From: Sphingobium sp.
GTDB lineage: Bacteria > Pseudomonadota > Alphaproteobacteria > Sphingomonadales > Sphingomonadaceae
Length of the DNA stretch: 64,000 bases
Reading direction: 5' to 3'
Assembly (NCBI GenBank): GCA_009360885.1
Contig: SPEL01000004.1
Coordinates: forward strand, 124,001-188,000
This document shows, piece after piece, positions 44,659 through 54,670 of the stretch. The translations under genes were made by a program, and so were the position numbers. How positions within the stretch are numbered: position 1 is the first letter of the stretch; each line of letters starts with the position of its first letter. Below the pieces are notes generated by a model, which worked only from the letters and a program-made list of their open reading frames with translations, did no database searches and was not told where the DNA came from.

Positions 44659-46533
44659 ATGCTAACGATCAATTCCATCACCGTGCGTCTGGGCGGGCGC
44701 GTCATCCTCGATCAGGCAAGCGCCGCTCTGCCTCCCCGCTCCAGCGTTGGCCTGATTGGGCGCAATGGTGCCGGGAAATCCACACTGATGAAAACCATCA
44801 TCGGTCAGATGGACCCCGATGGCGGCAGCGTCGATATGCCGCGCGACACCCGCATGGGCTATATCGCCCAGGAAGCCCCCAGCGGCACCGCAACGCCCTT
44901 TGAAACGGTGCTGGCTGCCGATAAGGAGCGCGCCGCCCTGCTGGAGGAAAGCGAGACCTGCACCGACCCAGACCGTCTGGGTGATATTCATGATCGGCTG
45001 ATCGCTATTGATGCCTACAGCGCCCCGGCCCGCGCCGGACGTATCCTCGTCGGTCTTGGCTTTGACGAGGAAATGCAGAATCGCCCGCTTGATAGCTATT
45101 CCGGGGGCTGGAAAATGCGCGTCGCGCTGGGTGCGCTTCTCTTTTCCGCGCCGGACCTGCTGCTACTTGACGAACCTTCGAACCACCTCGACCTCGAAGC
45201 AACATTATGGCTCGAAAATTTCCTGAAGGATTATCGCGGCACGATTCTCATCATCAGCCACGAACGCGATCTCCTCAATAATGTCGTCGATCATATCCTG
45301 CATCTGGAAGGCGGCAAGATCACGCTCTACCCCGGCGGCTATGATGCGTTTGAACGCCAGCGCGCAGAACGCCTCGCGCAGTTAGAGGTCGCACGAGAGA
45401 AACAGGCAACAGAGCGCGCCAAACTGCAGGATTATGTCGCCCGCAACAGTGCGCGGGCCAGCACCGCAAAGCAGGCCCAGTCCCGTGCCAAGGCGCTGGC
45501 GAAAATGCAACCCATCGCGGCAGCGATTGAAGACCCGACATTGTCCTTCACCTTCCCGGACCCAGAGGCCCTACGCCCGCCGCTCATCACGCTGGATATG
45601 GCCGCCGTCGGCTATGATGAAAAACCCATCCTTCAGCGCCTCAACCTGCGGATCGACCCAGATGATCGGCTCGCTCTCCTCGGCAAGAATGGCAATGGTA
45701 AGACCACGCTGGCCCGACTGCTGGCGGCGCAGCTTCCCCCGATGGAAGGGGAGATGAATGCGTCCGGCAAGATGAATGTCGGCTATTTCACCCAATATCA
45801 GGTCGAGGAACTGGACGTGGACGATACCCCGCTCCAGCATATGACGCGTGAGATGAAGGGCGCAACGCCCGGCGCAGTGCGTGCTCAGCTTGGCCGTTTC
45901 GGCTTCTCTGGCGAACGCGCTACGCAAAAGGTCGGCACCATGTCAGGCGGCGAAAAGGCGCGGCTTGCCCTTGCCCTCATCACCCGCAACGCACCGCATC
46001 TTCTCATCCTCGACGAACCGACGAACCACCTTGATGTGGATAGCCGTGAGGCGCTGGTGCAGGCCCTCAACACCTATACCGGCGCAGTGGTCATCGTCAG
46101 CCATGACCGGCATATGATTGAATTGGCCGCCGACCGCCTTGTGCTGGTCGATAGCGGACAGGCAAAGGAATTTGCAGGATCGCTTGATGATTATACCGAT
46201 TTCGTGCTGGGCAAGGGCAGCTTCTCTGCATCCGGTGACAGCCCGAAAAAGACGGATAAAAAGGCTGACCGCCGCGCCAATGCACAGGCACGCGAACGCT
46301 ATAAGGCTTTGCAGGCTGATCTGAAAAAGCATGAGAAAAAGCTGGCCGATCTCAGCGCCCAACGCTCTGACATTGACCGCGCCTTGTTCGATCCTGCTAG
46401 TGCAGGCCCCAAGGAAAAGGGCAAAACCACAACGGAGCTGATGATCCGTCGGGCGGAGCTGGAAACCGCGATAGAAGAAAGCGAAGCCCTGTGGATGGAA
46501 GCCACAGAGGCGCTGGACACCACCGAAAGCTGA
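44659..46533 (+). CDS. ABC-F family ATPase (Uup/YheS-like)
   Basis: A 624-residue soluble protein with two ATPase domains and no membrane helices, the mark of ABC-F ribosome-acting factors. Domain 1 has GRNGAGKST, the signature YSGGWKMR and LLLLDEPSNHLD. Domain 2 has GKNGNGKTT, MSGGEKAR and LLILDEPTNHLD. The linker between them is charged and helical, and the C-terminus is a Lys-rich coiled coil (LKKHEKKLADL), as in YheS and Uup. I start at 44659 because the ATPase begins there; the frame extends upstream only through the repeats. Such proteins resolve stalled ribosomes or protect against ribosome-targeting antibiotics. Confidence 0.92.
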   Translation: MLTINSITVRLGGRVILDQASAALPPRSSVGLIGRNGAGKSTLMKTIIGQMDPDGGSVDMPRDTRMGYIAQEAPSGTATPFETVLAADKERAALLEESETCTDPDRLGDIHDRLIAIDAYSAPARAGRILVGLGFDEEMQNRPLDSYSGGWKMRVALGALLFSAPDLLLLDEPSNHLDLEATLWLENFLKDYRGTILIISHERDLLNNVVDHILHLEGGKITLYPGGYDAFERQRAERLAQLEVAREKQATERAKLQDYVARNSARASTAKQAQSRAKALAKMQPIAAAIEDPTLSFTFPDPEALRPPLITLDMAAVGYDEKPILQRLNLRIDPDDRLALLGKNGNGKTTLARLLAAQLPPMEGEMNASGKMNVGYFTQYQVEELDVDDTPLQHMTREMKGATPGAVRAQLGRFGFSGERATQKVGTMSGGEKARLALALITRNAPHLLILDEPTNHLDVDSREALVQALNTYTGAVVIVSHDRHMIELAADRLVLVDSGQAKEFAGSLDDYTDFVLGKGSFSASGDSPKKTDKKADRRANAQARERYKALQADLKKHEKKLADLSAQRSDIDRALFDPASAGPKEKGKTTTELMIRRAELETAIEESEALWMEATEALDTTES

Positions 46534-46693
46534 CCCATTAATGACTGCCCCACAATGGGACCAGCACAAATCAGTTATTGCTCTGTTCATATAAAGCGGC
46601 GCAAAGAGGCCCTATAAAGGCCGCCTCCTGTGGATGAGCGGCCCGATCCGATACGGCATCAAACCGTGTCACGATGGAATATAAGGGACTATC

Positions 46694-48766
46694 ATGAAAC
46701 AACTCCTTTTGTGCGCCACCGCTTCCGTGCTGGTGTTGGGCGCTCCTGTTGCACATGCCAAAAATAAGAAAACAGAGGCCTCCGCAGCGACTGCGGCATC
46801 TGCCACGACAGCGACCGCGAGCACCGCAAAGCCCACTTATGGCGATTATGGCTTTGACACTGCTGGCATGGACCTTTCGGTAAAACCGGGCGATGATTTC
46901 TATCATCATGCCAATGGTACATGGGTTAAGAACACACCCATTCCGGCGGATCGTTCCAATTTCGGCGCGTTCAACACGCTGGAGGATTTATCCCGCGACC
47001 GTACCCGCGCAATATTGGAGGAAGCCAGCAAGGATTCCGCCAGCAAAATCGGCGCCGCCTACACCAGCTATATGGATGAAGCGGCGGTAGAGGCGAAGGG
47101 CCTTGCCCCCATTCAGCCATGGCTGAATGACGTGCGTGCCGTTAAGAACAAGGCGGATTATGTCACGCTGACAGCCAGAGCCGCCCGCGCGGGCATTTCC
47201 GGCCCCTTTAGCCATTATGTCGGGCAGGATGATAAAAACCCCGAAACCTATATCGTCTCCATCGGCCAATCTGGTCTGGGCCTTCCCAACCGCGATTATT
47301 ATCTGGAACAGGATGAGAAAATGGCGGGCATTCGCACCGCTTATCTCACCCATCTGGAGAAAGTTTTTGGCCTGATCGGTGAAGCCAATGGCAAGGCGCG
47401 TGCCGCCGCGCTGATGGCGCTGGAAACGGAAATCGCCAAAATCCACTGGACACAGGTGGACAGCCGCGATGCCGACAAAACCTATAATAAAATGACTCTG
47501 GCAGATTTACAGAAATCCGCGCCGGGTTTCGATTTTGCTGCTTATTTCGCGGCCAATGGCATTAAGCCCGAAACGCTGATTGTCTCCCAGCCCAGTGCCA
47601 TTACCGGCATCGCTGCGCTGATTGCAAAAACACCGCTGTCCGTCCTCAAGGACGCGATGTTGATGCGTAGCGTCCACAGCTATGCCGATTATCTGCCCCA
47701 TGCCGTGGCGGATGAAGACTTCGCCTTTTACGAAACCGTGCTGTCCGGCACACCGGAACAGGCAGATCGCTGGAAACGCGGTGTTGATTTCCTCAAGAAC
47801 AGCCTCGGCGAAGAAGTCGGCAAAGTCTATGTTGCCCGCTATTTCCCGCCGGAAACTAAGGCCGCCATGGATGAATTGGTTGGCAACGTCCTGTCCGCTA
47901 TGGGCCGCCGCATAGACAGCCTCGAATGGATGAGCGACGCCACCAAGGCACGGGCGCGCAAGAAGCTCGCCGCCTTCACCCCGAAAATCGGCTACCCCGA
48001 CAAATGGCGCGATTATACCGGCCTCACCATCAAGGCGGATGATCTGTTGGGCAACGCAATGCGGTCCAACCAGTTTGATTATGATTATAACATCGGCAAG
48101 CTGGGCAAGCCGGTGGATCGCGGCGAATGGTTCATGACGCCGATGGAGATCAACGCCTATGCCAATTTCGGCATGGTGGAAATCGTATTTCCTGCCGCCA
48201 TTTTGCAGCCGCCCTTTTTTGACATCAACGCCGATCCGGCGGTCAACTATGGCGGCATTGGTGCGGTAATCGGCCATGAAATCAGCCATCATTTTGACGA
48301 TCAGGGCGCGAAATATGATGAGAATGGCAAGCTCGACCAATGGTGGACGGATGCCGATCTTGCTGCGTTCAAAAAGCGGGCCGACGATCTGGTCAAACAA
48401 TATGACGCCTATGAACCCTTCCCCGGCGTTCATGTGAAGGGTGCCTTCACCCTTGGTGAAAATATTGGCGACCTTGCCGGCCTTGCGCTGGCGCTGGACG
48501 CCTATCACGCATCGCTGGGTGGCAAAGAAGCCCCCGTCATTGATGGCACCACCGGCGATCAGCGCTTTTTCCTTGGCTGGGCACAGGTATGGCGGCGTAA
48601 CTACCGCGAGGCGAACCTGCGTCAGCGTATCGTGACGGACCCCCATAGCCCATCGCAATATCGCACCGACATCGTGCGGAATTTCGATGCATGGTATGGC
48701 GCGTTTAAGCCAGCAGCCAATGGCAAGCTCTATCTCGCCCCCAAGGACCGGGTTAAAATCTGGTAA
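46694..48766 (+). CDS. M13-family zinc metallopeptidase (PepO/neprilysin-like)
   Basis: A 690-residue exported peptidase. The signal peptide ends at GAPVAHA. The zinc motif HExxH is in VIGHEISHHFDDQG, the third ligand Glu is in GENIGDLAGLALALDAY and the substrate motif NAYAN is conserved (INAYANFG). It probably degrades small peptides in the periplasm. Start ATG at 46694 follows AAGGGACTATC. An unrelated housekeeping insert between the two catabolic groups. Confidence 0.94.
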   Translation: MKQLLLCATASVLVLGAPVAHAKNKKTEASAATAASATTATASTAKPTYGDYGFDTAGMDLSVKPGDDFYHHANGTWVKNTPIPADRSNFGAFNTLEDLSRDRTRAILEEASKDSASKIGAAYTSYMDEAAVEAKGLAPIQPWLNDVRAVKNKADYVTLTARAARAGISGPFSHYVGQDDKNPETYIVSIGQSGLGLPNRDYYLEQDEKMAGIRTAYLTHLEKVFGLIGEANGKARAAALMALETEIAKIHWTQVDSRDADKTYNKMTLADLQKSAPGFDFAAYFAANGIKPETLIVSQPSAITGIAALIAKTPLSVLKDAMLMRSVHSYADYLPHAVADEDFAFYETVLSGTPEQADRWKRGVDFLKNSLGEEVGKVYVARYFPPETKAAMDELVGNVLSAMGRRIDSLEWMSDATKARARKKLAAFTPKIGYPDKWRDYTGLTIKADDLLGNAMRSNQFDYDYNIGKLGKPVDRGEWFMTPMEINAYANFGMVEIVFPAAILQPPFFDINADPAVNYGGIGAVIGHEISHHFDDQGAKYDENGKLDQWWTDADLAAFKKRADDLVKQYDAYEPFPGVHVKGAFTLGENIGDLAGLALALDAYHASLGGKEAPVIDGTTGDQRFFLGWAQVWRRNYREANLRQRIVTDPHSPSQYRTDIVRNFDAWYGAFKPAANGKLYLAPKDRVKIW

Positions 48767-48813
48767 GGCAGGGCCGAGCGTTTTCTAATCAGGCAAATCA
48801 CCTGATAATCAAC

Positions 48814-48848
48814 AAAAAGCGCGCGGCTATGATAGCTGCGCCCTTTTT
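48814..48848. terminator. Bidirectional terminator between M13 peptidase and marR2
   Basis: Hairpin with A-run and T-run at opposite ends (AAAAAGCGCGC ... GCGCCCTTTTT) and inner GGCTAT/ATAGCT pairing, suited to both convergent genes. Confidence 0.7.
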
Positions 48849-48883
48849 GCACTCATGATGTCGGCGCTATTCGCCCTCGGCGG

Positions 48884-49450
48884 TCAGTCCTCTTCCTCCA
48901 GCATCAGATGCAAACGACGCGCCATTTTGAGCAAGCTGTCGTCCAGCACCTGCCATTCCTGTGCAGAGAAATCCTGAAGTATTTCCTGATGAAATTCCGC
49001 CCGCCTCTGTTGTTGTTCGCGGAACAGAGCCATGCCCTTACGCGTGCACATTAATATCGGCGTGCGGGCGTCCCTTGGGTTGGCCGTACGGGTGGTAAGG
49101 CCCATTTTCTCCAGCTCGGCAACGGCACGCGACACCTCTGATTTATCAACCCATGCAAGGCCAGCGACTTCCTTCACCGTCATGCCATTGGCCATCGCAA
49201 GGCAGCTCAGCGCCCGCCACTGCGCAAAGGACATGCCGGATTCCTTTGCAAGGCGGCGCACCGTCAGCCGATCCATGATTTTCCCGACCAGCGACAAATG
49301 GAAGGTTGGAAAATCAAAATCCTGTACATGCCAGCCGTTTAATTGACGGTCAGCAACAGTGGCGGCACCATCTGCAGTGGCACCATCACCTGTTTCGGTT
49401 TTCCCAGTGGCCGGGCTATTATCGTCACTGTCCAAGGATTTTCCATTCAT
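48884..49450 (-). CDS. MarR-family transcriptional regulator 2
   Basis: A 188-residue MarR protein. The helix-turn-helix is [29 protein letters not shown] and the wing ends in [13 protein letters not shown]. The first 45 residues are acidic, disordered-looking and rich in Asp/Thr/Gly. It follows GMC 4 by 111 bases on the same strand, so it may be the last gene of the aldehyde dehydrogenase-DUF3237-ligW-GMC run and regulate it. The ribosome binding site is weak. Confidence 0.84.
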   Translation of the reverse strand: MNGKSLDSDDNSPATGKTETGDGATADGAATVADRQLNGWHVQDFDFPTFHLSLVGKIMDRLTVRRLAKESGMSFAQWRALSCLAMANGMTVKEVAGLAWVDKSEVSRAVAELEKMGLTTRTANPRDARTPILMCTRKGMALFREQQQRRAEFHQEILQDFSAQEWQVLDDSLLKMARRLHLMLEEED

Positions 49451-49561
49451 CCGGTTAAATTGTCTTTATCGTGAAGTCCCTTACCCGATTGTGGATGCTT
49501 TGCTCAATAGCTTCCCTTCGCTCCACCAATCAGGGCCAGCGCCGGCGCTCCTGCATCCGCC

Positions 49562-51169
49562 TCATCCCTTGCGGATCATGTCTGCTGCTTTTTCCGCAAT
49601 CATGATGGCGGGCGCGTTGGTATTGCCACCGACGATTGAGGGCATGATGGAGCAATCTACCACCCGCAGCCCATCCACCCCATGCACCTTCAGCGCGGGG
49701 TCAACAACGCTCATCGAACCGGCGCCCATAGCGCAGGTCGATGTGGGGTGCATGGCGGTGCTGATGCGCGCTCGAACATAAGCGTCCACCTCCGTATCAC
49801 TGTCCACCGCCGGGCCGGGCATGATCTCTGCCGACACCATATCCCGCACCGCAGACGTCCCGAAATAATCACGCGTAAAGCGAATGAACCGGCGGAAGCT
49901 TGCCCGGTCTCCCTCAGTGCTGAGCAAGTTGAAGAATATGCGCGGCTTATCCAATGGGTCGGCACTGCGCAGCGTCACCTGCCCCCGACTTTCGGGATGA
50001 AGCAAGACGTTAGAGACAGAGAAAACATCACCGCGCCGTTTGCGCCACAGGGGGAACCATATCCGCGCATCCATTGCTACCGGACTGACGAGAAACTGAT
50101 CGTCCGGGCGGTCTAGCCCTGCATGCGTGCGAATAAAGCCTTGCGCCCCGACAGGCAAGCCACCGGGCACGCCCCCACCCGTTAATTGCCAGCGCAGCAG
50201 CGACAGCGCGAATTTGTCAGCACGCAATTCCTTATCAAAAGTGAAATTGCCGGATGCGTCATATATTAGCGCAATAGAGGCATGTTCCTGCAAATTCTGG
50301 CCCACGCCGGGCAAGTCCTGCACAACGTCCACGCCCATAGCCCGCAAATGCTCTGCCGGACCAATGCCAGACAGCATCAAAATCTGCGGTGAATTAAATG
50401 CGCCCGCGCAGAGCAGTACCTCGCGGTCGGCCTCTACGCGCTTTACCTCGCCATTTTGCAGATATTCCACGCCGGTTGCGCGACCACCTTTGGTGAGTAT
50501 GCGCAGCGTTTGCGCCCCGATTTCGAGATGGATATTCGCCCGTGTCTTTAACGCAGGTCGCAGGAACCGCGCCGCGCTACTGCCTCGCCTTCCCTTATGC
50601 ACGGTAAAATCCGGCACGGAAAAACCCTCTTGCTGTGGCCCGTTAAAATCATCGGTTTCCGCATAGCCCAGTTCCCGCGCACCAGCGATAAGACGGGGAT
50701 AGACATAATCATCCGCTTTGTGCCGTGAAACCGTCAGCGGCCCGTCCGCACCATGATAGTCGCTCGCCCCACGCCAATTATCTTCCGATTTGCGGAAATA
50801 GGGAAGGACATCGTCATAGGACCAACCGGATGCGCCCATTTGCGCCCATTGGTCATAATCCGACGGGTGCCCCCGCGAATACATCATGCCATTGATGGAG
50901 GAGCAGCCGCCTACCACCTTGCCGCGCGGCATGGGAATGTTGCGATTATCGGCATGAGGTTCCGGCTCCGACATATAGCCCCAGCCCAGTTCAGGCTTTC
51001 GCATCGCGTCAAACCACGCCAGCGGCATAGTGATGAGGGGGCGGCGTTCATCCCCGCCTGCCTCCAACACCAGCACCCGCGCATTTTCATCCTCCGCCAG
51101 ACGCGCCGCCAGCACACCGCCCGATGAACCGGAACCGATGACGATATAATCAAAGCCCTGTGCCATCAT
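49562..51169 (-). CDS. GMC-family FAD oxidoreductase 4
   Basis: A 535-residue GMC flavoprotein. FAD motif [17 protein letters not shown], signature [20 protein letters not shown], active-site His in [10 protein letters not shown] and Asn in GGNTNAPA. Paralogue of GMC 2. The start overlaps the ligW stop (ATGATG), so the two are translated together. The pairing with a 5-carboxyvanillate-type decarboxylase and a DUF3237 gene suggests an alcohol substrate on a lignin-derived dimer or its cleavage product. Confidence 0.86.
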   Translation of the reverse strand: MMAQGFDYIVIGSGSSGGVLAARLAEDENARVLVLEAGGDERRPLITMPLAWFDAMRKPELGWGYMSEPEPHADNRNIPMPRGKVVGGCSSINGMMYSRGHPSDYDQWAQMGASGWSYDDVLPYFRKSEDNWRGASDYHGADGPLTVSRHKADDYVYPRLIAGARELGYAETDDFNGPQQEGFSVPDFTVHKGRRGSSAARFLRPALKTRANIHLEIGAQTLRILTKGGRATGVEYLQNGEVKRVEADREVLLCAGAFNSPQILMLSGIGPAEHLRAMGVDVVQDLPGVGQNLQEHASIALIYDASGNFTFDKELRADKFALSLLRWQLTGGGVPGGLPVGAQGFIRTHAGLDRPDDQFLVSPVAMDARIWFPLWRKRRGDVFSVSNVLLHPESRGQVTLRSADPLDKPRIFFNLLSTEGDRASFRRFIRFTRDYFGTSAVRDMVSAEIMPGPAVDSDTEVDAYVRARISTAMHPTSTCAMGAGSMSVVDPALKVHGVDGLRVVDCSIMPSIVGGNTNAPAIMIAEKAADMIRKG

Positions 51170-52236
51170 CCTGCCCCCTGCCCGTCCAATTTGAATACGC
51201 GCTCAGCATTAGTCTGGAAGAATTTCTTCTTATCCGCCGCAGACATATGCATCGCATCCAGCGCAGCCACTTCCTCCGCCGGGCATTGATAGGGATAATC
51301 CATCGCATACATCACCCGGTCTATGCCTAGATTTTCCTGCGCAAATTTGATCGCGGCTTCCCATGCCATGCCGGAATTGGTGATGGTGTAATTTTCCCGC
51401 AGATAATCGGAGATTTTCTCCTTTTTGAGCGGCTTCATCGCCTCATAGCGGCCAGCCTTAACGCCCGCCCGGTGCATATAATCGAGGCGATACATCCAAT
51501 AAGGCAGTGCCTCCCCCATATGGCCGATGATGATCTGCAATTTCGGGAAACGGTCAATCGTGCCGGTGGTAATAAGGCGCAGGGCATGCATGCCCGTTTC
51601 CACACCGAAACCGAAAATCGCGCCGTCCAGCCCTACATCCAGCATCGGGCGGATCATATCCCGCGATGGTGTATTGGGGTGGATATAGATGGGAATATCC
51701 AGCGCCTCTGCGGCCTCCAGCACCGGGTAGAATTTCGGGTTATCCAGATATTCGCCGTTGATGTGCGAATTGATGATGACAGCGCGCATGCCATATTTAT
51801 GGACGGCGCGCTCAATCTCCTTCGCGGCCTCTGCGCCATCCTGCGGGGCGCAAGCGGCCATGCCGGTGAAACGATCAGGATGCGCGAGACAAGCCTCCCC
51901 CAGTTGATCGTTCGCCAGACGAGCGAGCGCTACGGCCTTGTCCGTCCGCAATATCTGCGTACCAGGGGCGGTGAGCGCAATGATCTGACGGTCAATACCG
52001 CGCGCATCCATATCCGCCAGCCGCCGCGCACCCAGATCAATCAGCGATTCACGAATAAAGCGGGACCGTTCATCCGTCGACCGCAGATAAAAGCCCCATA
52101 GGCTGACAAATCCGGGGTCTGGGTCTGGCCCGTCCAGCACCTCAGCATAGAGGTCAATCGCCTCCTCTGGCATGAAGGCTTCTTCGGTCGCGATACGCAA
52201 ATAACCATGCTGGCCGCCGGTTTTCAGCTCCGTCAT
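51166..52236 (-). CDS. ligW: LigW-type 5-carboxyvanillate decarboxylase (amidohydrolase family)
   Basis: A 356-residue metal-dependent decarboxylase. Its N-terminus (LKTGG-x2-GYLRIATEEAF) and long stretches such as GLDGAIFGFGVETGMHALRL, HMGEALPYW and SAADKKKFFQTNAE are near-identical to the remembered LigW sequences of Sphingobium and Novosphingobium. Metal ligands would be Glu19, His186 and Asp313, with His239 as a further active-site residue. It would convert 5-carboxyvanillate to vanillate and CO2. In SYK-6 5-carboxyvanillate arises both from biphenyl degradation (LigXZY) and from 5-formylferulate released by stilbene cleavage of phenylcoumarans. No ligZ or ligY is here, favouring the second source. 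Confidence 0.88.
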   Translation of the reverse strand: MTELKTGGQHGYLRIATEEAFMPEEAIDLYAEVLDGPDPDPGFVSLWGFYLRSTDERSRFIRESLIDLGARRLADMDARGIDRQIIALTAPGTQILRTDKAVALARLANDQLGEACLAHPDRFTGMAACAPQDGAEAAKEIERAVHKYGMRAVIINSHINGEYLDNPKFYPVLEAAEALDIPIYIHPNTPSRDMIRPMLDVGLDGAIFGFGVETGMHALRLITTGTIDRFPKLQIIIGHMGEALPYWMYRLDYMHRAGVKAGRYEAMKPLKKEKISDYLRENYTITNSGMAWEAAIKFAQENLGIDRVMYAMDYPYQCPAEEVAALDAMHMSAADKKKFFQTNAERVFKLDGQGAG

Positions 52237-52293
52237 ATCTCATCCTCATCCTTGTTTGCGCCCTGTTATTGGTTTTGCGGCGGGCAATTATTA

Positions 52294-52791
52294 CTATCTA
52301 ACTATAAAATAACGGAACAGGCTATGGTCTTGCGGGTCTTCCGGTTTCACCTTTGGCACGCGCTGGCCCACGCCAATGAGAACCGTGCGGTTGAGCCATT
52401 CATGCGGCCCTTCGGGTGCTCGGAAATAAGGGGTGCAACGGAAATAGGGCGGCAGCTTTTCCGGCACATCCTGCCCCGGCTGTCGCCCCTCTATCGGCCC
52501 ATGCACATAGCCCATGTTGCGAATGTAGATGAGGGCACCATCCGACGCCTGAATCATATAATGGGCGTTCAATTCCACCACGCCATCGGGGCGCACGGCG
52601 GGCCAGTCTGCCCCGCTATAATCGACCAGTCGCCCATTCAGCATCGGCCCGGTGACAAGGCAATCCGCGCCCACCGACGTATATCCATAGTTGGTACCGC
52701 CGGGGATTGCGCCGGTCATCCACCTCTTATCAAAATTAATCCTTATATCAAAGGCATGGTCCAGTCGGGGGGCGGTAATCTCGCTCGTCAT
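52294..52791 (-). CDS. DUF3237-family protein 2 (possible lignin-dimer decarboxylase)
   Basis: A 165-residue DUF3237 protein. Recognised by AFDIRINFDKRW at the N-terminus, GRLVDYSGADWPAVRPDG, AHYMIQASDGALIYIRNMG and the C-terminal LNRTVLIGVGQRV...FRYFIV. Start at 52791 follows AAGGAACAGGCT. It lies 57 bases before ligW and after aldehyde dehydrogenase 2. Paralogue of DUF3237 protein 1 but clearly diverged, so the pair may act on different stereoisomers, as suggested for PhcF and PhcG (from memory). Confidence 0.78.
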   Translation of the reverse strand: MTSEITAPRLDHAFDIRINFDKRWMTGAIPGGTNYGYTSVGADCLVTGPMLNGRLVDYSGADWPAVRPDGVVELNAHYMIQASDGALIYIRNMGYVHGPIEGRQPGQDVPEKLPPYFRCTPYFRAPEGPHEWLNRTVLIGVGQRVPKVKPEDPQDHSLFRYFIVR

Positions 52792-52909
52792 AGCCTGTTC
52801 CTTCATCCTCATATATATAGGGCCGTCCCGTACCGCGATGGCAGGATGACCGTTTTCGGCCTTCCCTGCCCGGCATTTTACAAGGCTAGTCAGTTATGGG
52901 GCCAGCCGA

Positions 52910-54409
52910 TTAAAGGGCAACCGTCACCGATTTCAGCTCGGTGAAATTCTCGACACCTGCCTTGCCATTTTCACGGCCCCAGCCTGATTGCTTGAACCCG
53001 CCCAAAGGCATTGCCGGGTCCACCCCGCCGCCGCCATTGATGCGCACCGTGCCAGCCCGCACCCGTCGCGCCATTTTATGCGCAGTCGATATGTCCCGCG
53101 TCCAGATGCTGGCGGCGAGGCCATATTGGCTGGCGTTCGCCTGCGCCGCGATAGCCTCCAGATCATCATCGCCAAAGCGCATGGCGCAGAGGACAGGCCC
53201 GAAAATTTCTTCCTCAACCACTTTCATGCCCGATGCTGTGCCGGTCAGCACCGTGGGCTGCACAAAATAGCCATCACCATCGGCGGCCTGCCCACCAACC
53301 TGCACATTCGCGCCTTCATCTGCCCCGCTATTGATATAGCCCAGTACCCGGCGGCGCTGCTCATCGCTGACAAGCGGCCCCATTTCCGTGGTCGGCAGCA
53401 AGCCGGAACCAAGGCGCAGGGAGGCCGCACGCGCGGATATCCCCTCCACCACGCGGTCGTAAACGCTTTCATGCACGAACAGGCGCGAGCCAGCGGCGCA
53501 AACCTGTCCGGCATTGCCGAATATGCCCATGGCGGCGGCGGGAATGGCACGCTCAACATCGGCATCGCCAAAGATCATCACCGGCGATTTCCCGCCCAGT
53601 TCCAGCGTCACACGCTTGAGGTTCCCCGTCGCAGCGCAGACGATCTTCTTGCCGACGGAGGTGGACCCGGTGAAGGAAATTTTATCGACCAGCGGATGAT
53701 CGACCAAGGCCGCCCCCGCCGTTTCGCCGTAGCCGGTAACGATATTGATGACGCCTTCGGGGAAGCCTGCCTCGGCAATCAGTTCGGCAAGAATGACGGC
53801 GGAAAGCGGCGTCTGTTCCGCTGGTTTCAGTACCACCGTGCATCCCGCAGCCAGCGCCGGGGCAATTTTTGAAACGGCCATTACAAAAGGGAAATTCCAT
53901 GGCACAATCGCGCCGACCACGCCCACCGGCTCCCGCAATGTATAGGCATGCCATTCACCGGGCGAGGAGGGATTAAGCGTTTCGCCCGCCAGCTTCGTTG
54001 CCCAGCCCGCATTATAACGAAGCTGCTCCGCCGCACCCATGACGGCGGCAAACTTCGCCATCATGAAGGGCATGCCGTTATCCAGCGTTTCGGTAAGGGC
54101 AATGCGCTCACCATGCGCTTCGATAAGGTCTGCGAGTTTCAGCATCAGGCGCGCACGGGCCGATGGGTGGGTGCCAGACCATGCAGGACCGTCAAAGGCA
54201 GCGCGGGCAGCGCGCACGGCGCAGTCAATATCCTCTGCCTCACCCGCCGCAACTTGCGCGAAATTCTGCCCCGTCGCCGGGTCTACGACATCAATCAGCT
54301 TGCCGGACGCTGCAGCCTCAAACCGGCCATTGATGAAAAGCTGCCTTGGCGTTTGGGCAAGATCCTGCCGCAATTGTTCCAGCGTGGATGGGGAAAAGGG
54401 GGCGTTCAT
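52910..54409 (-). CDS. NAD(P)-dependent aldehyde dehydrogenase 2
   Basis: A 499-residue ALDH. Motifs: PWNFPF, KPAEQTPLSA, FTGSTSVGKKI, LELGGKSPV with the catalytic Glu, GQVCAAGSR with the catalytic Cys, and EEIFGPVL. Start at 54409 follows AGGAGAGTTGTC. First gene of the run leading to DUF3237 protein 2, ligW, GMC 4 and marR2. It would oxidise an aromatic or aliphatic aldehyde, plausibly the product of GMC 4 or of stilbene cleavage. It is nearest the betaine/phenylacetaldehyde dehydrogenase type. Confidence 0.88.
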   Translation of the reverse strand: MNAPFSPSTLEQLRQDLAQTPRQLFINGRFEAAASGKLIDVVDPATGQNFAQVAAGEAEDIDCAVRAARAAFDGPAWSGTHPSARARLMLKLADLIEAHGERIALTETLDNGMPFMMAKFAAVMGAAEQLRYNAGWATKLAGETLNPSSPGEWHAYTLREPVGVVGAIVPWNFPFVMAVSKIAPALAAGCTVVLKPAEQTPLSAVILAELIAEAGFPEGVINIVTGYGETAGAALVDHPLVDKISFTGSTSVGKKIVCAATGNLKRVTLELGGKSPVMIFGDADVERAIPAAAMGIFGNAGQVCAAGSRLFVHESVYDRVVEGISARAASLRLGSGLLPTTEMGPLVSDEQRRRVLGYINSGADEGANVQVGGQAADGDGYFVQPTVLTGTASGMKVVEEEIFGPVLCAMRFGDDDLEAIAAQANASQYGLAASIWTRDISTAHKMARRVRAGTVRINGGGGVDPAMPLGGFKQSGWGRENGKAGVENFTELKSVTVAL

Positions 54410-54430
54410 GACAACTCTCCTCGGCGCCTT

Positions 54431-54445
54431 TTAACAGGCTGTTGA
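54431..54445. promoter_or_regulatory. Palindrome TTAACAG-G-CTGTTGA
   Basis: Inner arms AACAG and CTGTT around one base, 22 bases upstream of aldehyde dehydrogenase 2. It differs from the TAAC-N4-GTTA family but resembles the core of the TetR operator at 43138-43150. It could be a site for marR2 or that TetR. Confidence 0.5.
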
Positions 54446-54603
54446 TTAGGGGACGATATGTGCAGCTAGGCACCAAATGGAGAGCACCCGTTACAAATAT
54501 CAGAAATCACCCGTTGATTGCGCCGCAGGATGACTCAGCCAGAGTGGCTGCACCGCAACCCCCGGACGTTGACTATCAGTAATGGTGATAAATCATCAAA
54601 TCA

Positions 54604-54640
54604 ACCAAGAAGAAAGGGGCAACTGAAACCAGCGCCCCTT
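54604..54640 (-). terminator. Terminator after the dihydroorotase-like gene
   Basis: Arms AAGGGGC (54614-54620) and GCCCCTT (54634-54640). On the minus strand the stem is followed by TCTTCTTGG, a weak T-rich tail. Confidence 0.65.
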
Positions 54641-54670
54641 CCCTCAACCGTAACTAAGAAAAAACAGGCT

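Noticed and set aside
47507-48658. 383-codon minus-strand frame
   Set aside because: Antisense to the M13 peptidase, whose zinc motif and signal peptide are intact. No ribosome binding site or domain.
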